Assembly: GCF_008831285.2 (NCBI RefSeq)
Contig: NC_045151.1
Coordinates: 6,773,682 to 6,837,681, forward strand
Length of the DNA: 64,000 bases
Source: Nymphaea colorata
Taxonomy: Eukaryota; Streptophyta; Magnoliopsida; Nymphaeales; Nymphaeaceae
Direction of reading: 5' to 3'
The stretch's first letter is position 1. Each line of letters starts with the position of its first letter. This document shows positions 58,670-64,000 of this stretch, one piece after another. The notes beneath the pieces are model-generated. The model saw nothing but the letters and a program-made list of their open reading frames with translations. It ran no database searches and was not told where the DNA came from. The position numbers and the translations under genes are program-made.

Positions 58670-59720
58670 CAAGGTCTGAGTTGAAGTTCCATTTAGTTGA
58701 ATTGAGTTAGGTCCAAATGAACTAGGATCAAATTTATCAAGGATAAATCTATCTTCCTATAGTTCAGTTTGAGTTCATTCATCCCAATCTGAGTTCAATT
58801 CAGTTCCAAAGGATCCAGAGCTCACTCACTCTCCTCTTTTCAAGAGTCTAGGCTGAATTTGAGCTTAACCTAATGGACTAAGCTAAAACAAAGCTAGGAT
58901 CATGTTTATCATGTATAAATCTGTTTTTTCTTTAGTTCAACTTGAGTTCACCCATCCTGATCAGGGTTAATATAGTTCTGAAAGTCCCCAAGCTCATTCT
59001 TTATTTTCTTTTTAGGGGTTTGAGCTGAATTGGAGTTGAACCTAACGGGGTGAGCTAAAACCAAGTTAGGATCATGTTTATCATTTATAAATCTATCCTT
59101 CCTTACTTTGGTTTGAGTTCATTCATCTTTGTTTGAGTTCAATTCAGTTCTAAAGGTCTTAAAACTTACTCCCTCTCTTGTTTTCAGGGGTTTAAACTTA
59201 CTTTGAGCTCAACCTGACGAAAGAGCTAAAACCAAGTTCGGATCATGTTTATCATATACAAATCTATCTTTTCTTAATTTGGTTTGAATCCATTCATCTT
59301 GGCCTAAGCTCAATACAATTTTGAAAGTCCCAGAGTTCACTCTCTTTCTTGATTTTAAGGGTTTGAGCCGAATTTGAGCTCAACTTGATGAAGTGAGTTG
59401 AAACTAAGCTAAGGTTCTTAGTAGAAAAAAGTATTATTCCAATTACTTTGGGTTATCAAGCCCAAATTTCAGGTCTAGAATAATTTGCATGTTTCCACTA
59501 GATCAATCTTCCTCCTATTTAGTAGGGTTCAAGCTGAATTTCCATTCAATTGGATTGAGTTAGCTTGAACTAAGGTAGGATCATGTTTATAATTTATAAA
59601 ACTATCTTCCTTTATCTCAGTTTGAGTTCATTCATATCAGTCCGAATTCATTTTAGTCCCAAAGGTCTCCTCCTCGTTCTTGCTATACTCTATAAACATT
59701 TGTTGAGCTCAATACAACTA
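58670..59720 (+). repeat. Tandem array of about 170-bp units
   Basis: Six diverged units are marked by the recurring word GGATCATGTTTATCAT.TATAAATCTATC at about 58730, 58898, 59069, 59240 and 59579 (the fifth unit has lost it) and by GGGTTTGAGCTGAATTTGAGCTCAACCT at about 58843, 59013, 59186, 59357 and 59524. Spacing is a steady 168-173 bp. The same family occurs inverted at 1775-2250. The length equals one nucleosome repeat, as in many plant satellites, but six copies do not make a centromere. Confidence 0.9.
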
Positions 59721-60419
59721 AATTTGATAAAAAAAAATCGATTTTTCAACATATTTTGACTAGTAAGTGATGGATCTAAGCACAGCCAACTCTACCAGTG
59801 AAAATTCCAACGATAACCTGATTTTTCTAGACCCCTCAATTTTCCTATATAAATATTACATTTACAGCTTAGAAATTTTAGAAAAAAATGATTTTTAGAA
59901 CAATTTAAAAAGATTTTTCAATGAAATTTTAACCAAAGCCAATCTAGAAGTGGGGCCACAAGCTAGTCCCTTTAGATTGAGAACTCATCTAGTCACATTT
60001 TAGATGCATAGTAGAAGAAGTCAAGGGGTCCAAATCAAGCTCCAGCTGTTATAAAGTTACCTCCTAGTGAAGTTCTCTCTTTATATTAATAGGTTAGGGC
60101 AGTCATACATATCACATGACAAAGACTTGTCATGCTATTTAGGAGTTATAGGTCGAGATTTAGATAAGGCACTACTTATTTATTGTACATAGAATGAGTT
60201 GCATAATAGTTATAAAGATAATGTAAGGATGCATGTCAGGTATTCATTTCACTTAGGGCATTTTCATAAGCATTTCTTACTTTGAATTTTAAGAAAAATG
60301 CCTAGTGATAATTTTTGTGATACATAACAAATTTAAACTCCGTACAAGAGAATCTTCCATAGGCTTTTGATGTTATGTGATGGACTCAGTCAAGAGAAAG
60401 TTGGCTGATTAGAAACATA
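59721..60419. other. No recognisable gene
   Basis: AT-rich spacer without coding or repeat structure that I could resolve. Confidence 0.4.
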
Positions 60420-61234
60420 GTTTGGAATGCTTACTACACTTATGATACCCAACATGCATGCTTGCAACCCTGCACCAACGAGATTCCTCAAGATAAGTGG
60501 AACTCTCTCATGAAACACTTTGATTCCAAGAAGTCAAAAGTGAGTCCTATATTTAAATGACAATAACATTTACTTAATTTATTACTAACATTTCATAATT
60601 TATTATTTGTAGGCATAAAGCTTTACAAATGCAAACAATGGTGCACATCAAAAGTTCTTCACACTTTGTGGACAAAGAGTTTCGCATGTTTCTACGTAGA
60701 ACAAGTTTCTTTTATACAAAAATTGTTTTTGTTTTTAAGTTTGTACTTATTTCATTACGTGATATTGTCAATCATTTATTAACATTATGCTAATTATATA
60801 GCCCACATATGGGCATTGATGTGCCTCAACCTGAAAACTCACACGAGCATGGGATCTTTGAATGGGATTGAAAGCACTGTTCTCATATGGATAAGTAGAG
60901 CTTTTTCACAACTATTTATTTTTCACAATAAATGACTATATGCTGATTGAAGTTTTTCTTGTATTTTCGTAATAAAATTAGAGAAGAAGCTTCAAAATGG
61001 CTAGTGGATGCACATGAAATGCCAAGCCATAGTATTGATGTGTTTTCTCAAGAGCTCCCAAAGGACTTTGGTAGGTGTGCTCATACATATGAGCACGGTG
61101 CACATGTTCAAGATATTGATGGATCTAAGACAAGCAAAAGATCACTTATGTTGCAGAAAAAGGCACTTGAGCAAAGACTGTGGTATCTAGAGTTGTTCAT
61201 GGAGGCAGAAGGACGCAGTGAGGGAAATGCATAG
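60420..61234 (+). pseudogene. Possible En/Spm (Ptta)-type transposase fragment
   Basis: Pieces in changing frames read NEIPQDKWNSLMKHFDSKKSK (60475-60540) and, after an intron-like gap ending TTTGTAG, SFTNANNGAHQKFFTLCGQRV (near 60620-60680). These recall the W..L...F.S.......N..NR.....H..G...F pattern of the plant Ptta/En/Spm transposase domain. PQPENSHEHGIFEWD follows near 60827. A continuous 95-codon frame (60947-61234) gives a charged protein containing EEASKWLVDAHEMPSHSIDVF and ELPKDFGRCAHTYEHG, preceded by an AG acceptor-like site. I do not recognise that last part. The family call is tentative and the whole is fragmentary. Confidence 0.4.
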
Positions 61235-62295
61235 TGTTAGCAATCCATGCTCTCAGTTACTGAACACAGATAGAATGTAATAGGTAAGGCGTATACTCAG
61301 TGGATTGGGACTTTTAATACGCACCCTGATTCTTACCCTATGAATCTTATGGTTGGGTGAACCCAAAGTTTTTGCATGAACTTTTAATGAAGAATGTTCT
61401 TTAAGTGGAAAACGAGTTTTACACTAATCTTTGCTCTCTAAGTGGAGCAGTTTGTGTGAGTTGTGTTCTTGATTTCTTGTAAAGATATCCACTACTAGCT
61501 GGTGGTTACCACATAGCTGATTTTTTATAGAATATTCTCCAATATTGGATGTTTGGACATGAGCTTCATCCAGGTGGAGAAAAGTTCCGAATGTTGATTC
61601 ATTCTTGACCTTTTTGCTGCCTTACCTGCATATTTCACTTAAATTGTTCAGTAGCTGCTTTAGATTTGTTGCATTTGTGTTCTTATGGAAAGCAAACCAT
61701 TTGACTAGAATAGATCCTAAGGTTGAATTTTTGTTGCCCTCTTATTCGATGTATGTGCATTTTATTAATTCACGTTTGCAAAGCTAAAGCTTAAAATTAA
61801 TTTGCAAATATTATAATCATTGCATCTGTTCAGCAAAGAAACTATTGACATGAAACAATATCAGACTTCTGGCTCCAATCTTGAGATAGAATGTTTTCTC
61901 CTAACAATGAGAATGCAACTTCCCATGCTTAAGCCAATTCTGATTTGAATAATACTATCTTCTACACATTTATTAATGTGTTGCCTTTTGTAGTAACTAT
62001 TGCATTCCTCTTAACTAATACTGGAACTCTATTCCTTTTAAAACTGTCCCTTTTTTATTAATTATTTCTGGCCATGTTAGAAACTGCACATGCATAATAT
62101 CCAGTTTGTGGCATAAAAAAATGGAACCCTCAAATTGGCTTCAATTCTATGAAGGCAACTTAAAACCTTTCTTGATTGTTTGGAACAATCTTAAATGATA
62201 GCTAATGTTCTTTGTTACCATGTCCCATCTCTGAAACTTATTTTGCAGTTTCAATCTTTCAATTTGTTAACTTATGATTTCAATTGTTGCTGCAG
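61235..62295. other. Intron-like flank of the SGF11 fragment
   Basis: No further exon was recognised. 61648-61700 (AGTAGCTGCTTTAGATTTGTTG...GTTCTTATGGAAAGCAAACCA) is repeated in diverged form at 62493-62545, directly after the SGF11 exon, so the intron sequence is duplicated around the exon. Confidence 0.6.
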
Positions 62296-62489
62296 CTCAC
62301 ATCTAATCTTTTTGGTGATCTCATTGACTTTGTAATCATAGATGTTGCATCTGAATGCCATAGAGTGGCAAGGCTAGGTCTTGACCTCAATTTAATTGAT
62401 GAAGAAGTGGAGTGAAGGCTCAAAGCACAGACTCGGGCAATGGTTGGAACCGAATTGGTGATATTGTGAATCTGAATTTAGAGAATGGG
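62296..62489 (+). pseudogene. SGF11 (SAGA deubiquitinase module) exon fragment
   Basis: Flanked by TGCTGCAG at the 5' side and GTAAGT at the 3' side. The frame reads LTSNLFGDLIDFVIIDVASE followed by CHRVARLGLDLNLIDEEVE, then a TGA (62413-62415) and RLKAQTRAMV. Plant SGF11, the small zinc-finger adaptor of the SAGA histone-H2B deubiquitinase module, has the matching N-terminal helix (DVASECHR.ARLGLDR.L..EEEELRL..QAR). The in-frame TGA sits where a Leu of EELRL is expected, a second TGA occurs at 62467, and the downstream SCA7-type zinc finger exon is not seen. It is therefore a broken, partial copy. Splice signals on both sides are intact, so it derives from genomic DNA. Confidence 0.75.
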
Positions 62490-63129
62490 GTAAGTAGCTG
62501 CTTTGGATTTGTTGAGTTTGTATTCTTATGGAGAGTAGACCAATTGTTGAATCTACTTGCATACAATGTCTCTGCTTTTTAATGATACATTTATTTATGA
62601 AAATGTATGTAATTAGTTATGGTAAGATTCCCCATGTATGAAGCCTCTATATGCTAATCTTTAGAGGATATCAGATCCAATGCTTTCACAAGCTTACCCA
62701 AAAAATTAAAAGCAGTGCATAGGAACCTTACAACAAGAGAAGATCTTCCATGGGGATGTAGTTCGATATTAAGTGATGCAATATTTATTGGAAAACAAGC
62801 AACATTAGGGAAAAAAATCATTAGTCAATGACATCAAAACAAAAGGCAAATAAAATTATAAATTAAATGGCTTATTCTTCAACAACTATGAACAGATTTA
62901 GGCTGTTACTTTTGTTCTATTTTTCAACCAATAGAGGAGATAGAAATACATTCTTTTAATATTGTTTCATGCACATAACAACACTCAGACACTATGCTGT
63001 ATCTTTTTATTTTGTCTCTAGTAACTTACTGTTTAGTAAGCTATAAGTTCATTTGATAAGATGAATAATGCATTATTAGAATACATGTTCCTAACATTAC
63101 TTTCAAGAATACTATATTTTTGTTATACA
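62490..63129. other. No recognisable gene
   Basis: The first 55 bases repeat the intron segment of 61648-61700. The rest is AT-rich with no coding signal; the remaining SGF11 exons are not found. Confidence 0.45.
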
Positions 63130-63178
63130 GAAAATAGTGTGATTATGTCATTTGGCTAACACATGGCTTCCACATGTA

Positions 63179-63263
<85 letters not shown>

Positions 63264-63275
63264 ATATATGTATAC

Positions 63276-63308
<33 letters not shown>

Positions 63309-63515
63309 TGAACTTTTATTTTTCAATGCTAAAAACAATTGCAAATCATGCATTTAGTTGTCCAAACCATGACCAGAGATTGGCTAGTGCGGAATCCACC
63401 ATTTGTGACATTTTTTTTAACATCACAAAATTTAGTTTTACCCATCCATAGACGTTGGCTGGTTGATTTCAGTGAAAATAGTGTGATTATGTCATTTGGC
63501 TAACACATGGCTTCC

Positions 63516-63578
<63 letters not shown>

Positions 63579-63800
63579 AATTTTTATTTTTCAATGCTAA
63601 AAATAATTGATGACCAGAGATTGGCTAGTGCAGAATCCACCATTTGTGACATTTTTTTTAACATCACAAAATTTAGTTTTACCCATCCAGCAATAGACGT
63701 TGGCTGGTTGATTTCAGTGAATGCACCATTTGTGATACTTTTTAACATCACAAAATTTAGTTTTACCCATCAAGCAATGGATGTTGGCTGGCTGACTTTG
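63130..63800 (+). repeat. Tandem MITE-derived units with TA/CA microsatellites
   Basis: Copy 1 (63130-63473) and copy 2 (63474-63718) both start GAAAATAGTGTGATTATGTC and contain GGCTAACACATGGCTTCC, a TA and then CA microsatellite, ACATGAA.TTTTTATTTTTCAATGCTAAAAA, AGAGATTGGCTAGTGC.GAATCC, ACCATTTGTGAC and GACGTTGGCTGGTTGATTTC. A third partial copy (63719-63800) starts at GAATGCACCATTTGTGA. The CACCATTTGTGACATTTTT and GACGTTGGC parts match the arms of the foldback MITE at 37966-38220. Open frames here are dipeptide-repeat artefacts. Confidence 0.85.
63181..63307. repeat. (TA)n with GTAT interruptions, ending in (CA)n
   Basis: About thirty-five TA units, then TGTATGTATG, then more TA and a short CACACA. 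Confidence 0.95.
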
Positions 63801-64000
63801 TTTCCTCACATACACACACACACACATATATAATGTGTGTGTGTGTGTGTGTGTGTGCATAAGGGAAATGTGTTATAAAATAGAATTTTTTTATAATACG
63901 CCCTTTACTTGACTGTACATGGTTCATGGAGTTGAGAATATCTATTAACCATATACCTAAATGTGGTTAAATGAGATGGTTTACAATTTCTCAAGTGATT
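63801..64000. other. CA/GT microsatellite and spacer
   Basis: A short CA run (about 63812-63826) faces a GT run (about 63835-63857) across TATATAA. This makes an inverted, hairpin-capable pair. No gene follows before the window ends. Confidence 0.6.

Noticed and set aside
58670-59720. Centromeric satellite
   Set aside because: The unit length fits, but there are only about six diverged copies in a transposon-rich arm-like context.
63152-63833. Plus-strand frames at the end of the window
   Set aside because: They read through TA and CA microsatellites in duplicated MITE sequence, so they are not genes.

Overview
This is a repeat-rich, AT-rich, gene-poor stretch of a plant nuclear genome, almost certainly a flowering plant. 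The signs are degenerate Ty3/gypsy and Ty1/copia retroelements, a CACTA-like element, a hAT-type MITE, many long TA, GA and TG microsatellites, intron-bearing gene fragments, and one plant-specific ALOG-domain gene. That gene is an isolated GC-rich island with GC-ending codons. This would fit a monocot or an early-diverging angiosperm, but the species cannot be fixed from the sequence.

Layout. 0-3.8 kb: old repeats, an LTR, and a minus-strand gypsy pol remnant that has lost its integrase core. 3.9-5.7 kb: a dispersed repeat (second copy at 12.95-13.95 kb) and a plus-strand copia RT/RNase H remnant. 6.6-11.7 kb: a degenerate repeat family whose units lie forward to about 10.1 kb and inverted from about 10.95 kb; it is interrupted by a CACTA-like non-autonomous element (7.46-8.57 kb) and another insertion (9.12-9.75 kb). 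12-24 kb: AT-rich sequence with no recognisable gene. 24.1-25.0 kb: a GC-richer block of unknown nature.

27-29.7 kb: the one gene that looks intact and functional, a minus-strand ALOG/LSH (G1-like) transcriptional regulator of 259 codons. It has a TATA-type promoter and CT-rich leader, and is flanked on both sides by GA/CT tracts. 30-38.2 kb: microsatellites, a 223-bp tandem duplication, a small LTR-flanked element (33.58-36.66 kb) carrying a nested hAT-type MITE with an 8-bp target duplication, and a foldback MITE lying between TA microsatellites.

38.3-51.7 kb: a large, old LTR retrotransposon with very long LTRs (left about 4.6 kb; right cut short after about 3.4 kb), a gypsy gag remnant and no visible pol, and a 37-bp minisatellite. 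It looks like a gag-only, Tat/Ogre-like or LARD-like element. 51.7-54.2 kb: a broken FAR1/MULE-transposase-type gene directly abutting the truncated LTR. 57.8-62.5 kb: same-strand exon fragments of two unrelated host genes, a mitochondrial-type chaperonin-60 and the SAGA subunit SGF11, separated by a roughly 170-bp tandem array and a possible En/Spm transposase fragment. 63.1-63.8 kb: tandem copies of a MITE-derived unit with TA/CA microsatellites.

Only the ALOG gene appears functional; there is no operon-like organisation. The most interesting structures are the captured-exon block, the gag-only giant-LTR element, and the 170-bp repeat found at both ends of the window in opposite orientation.
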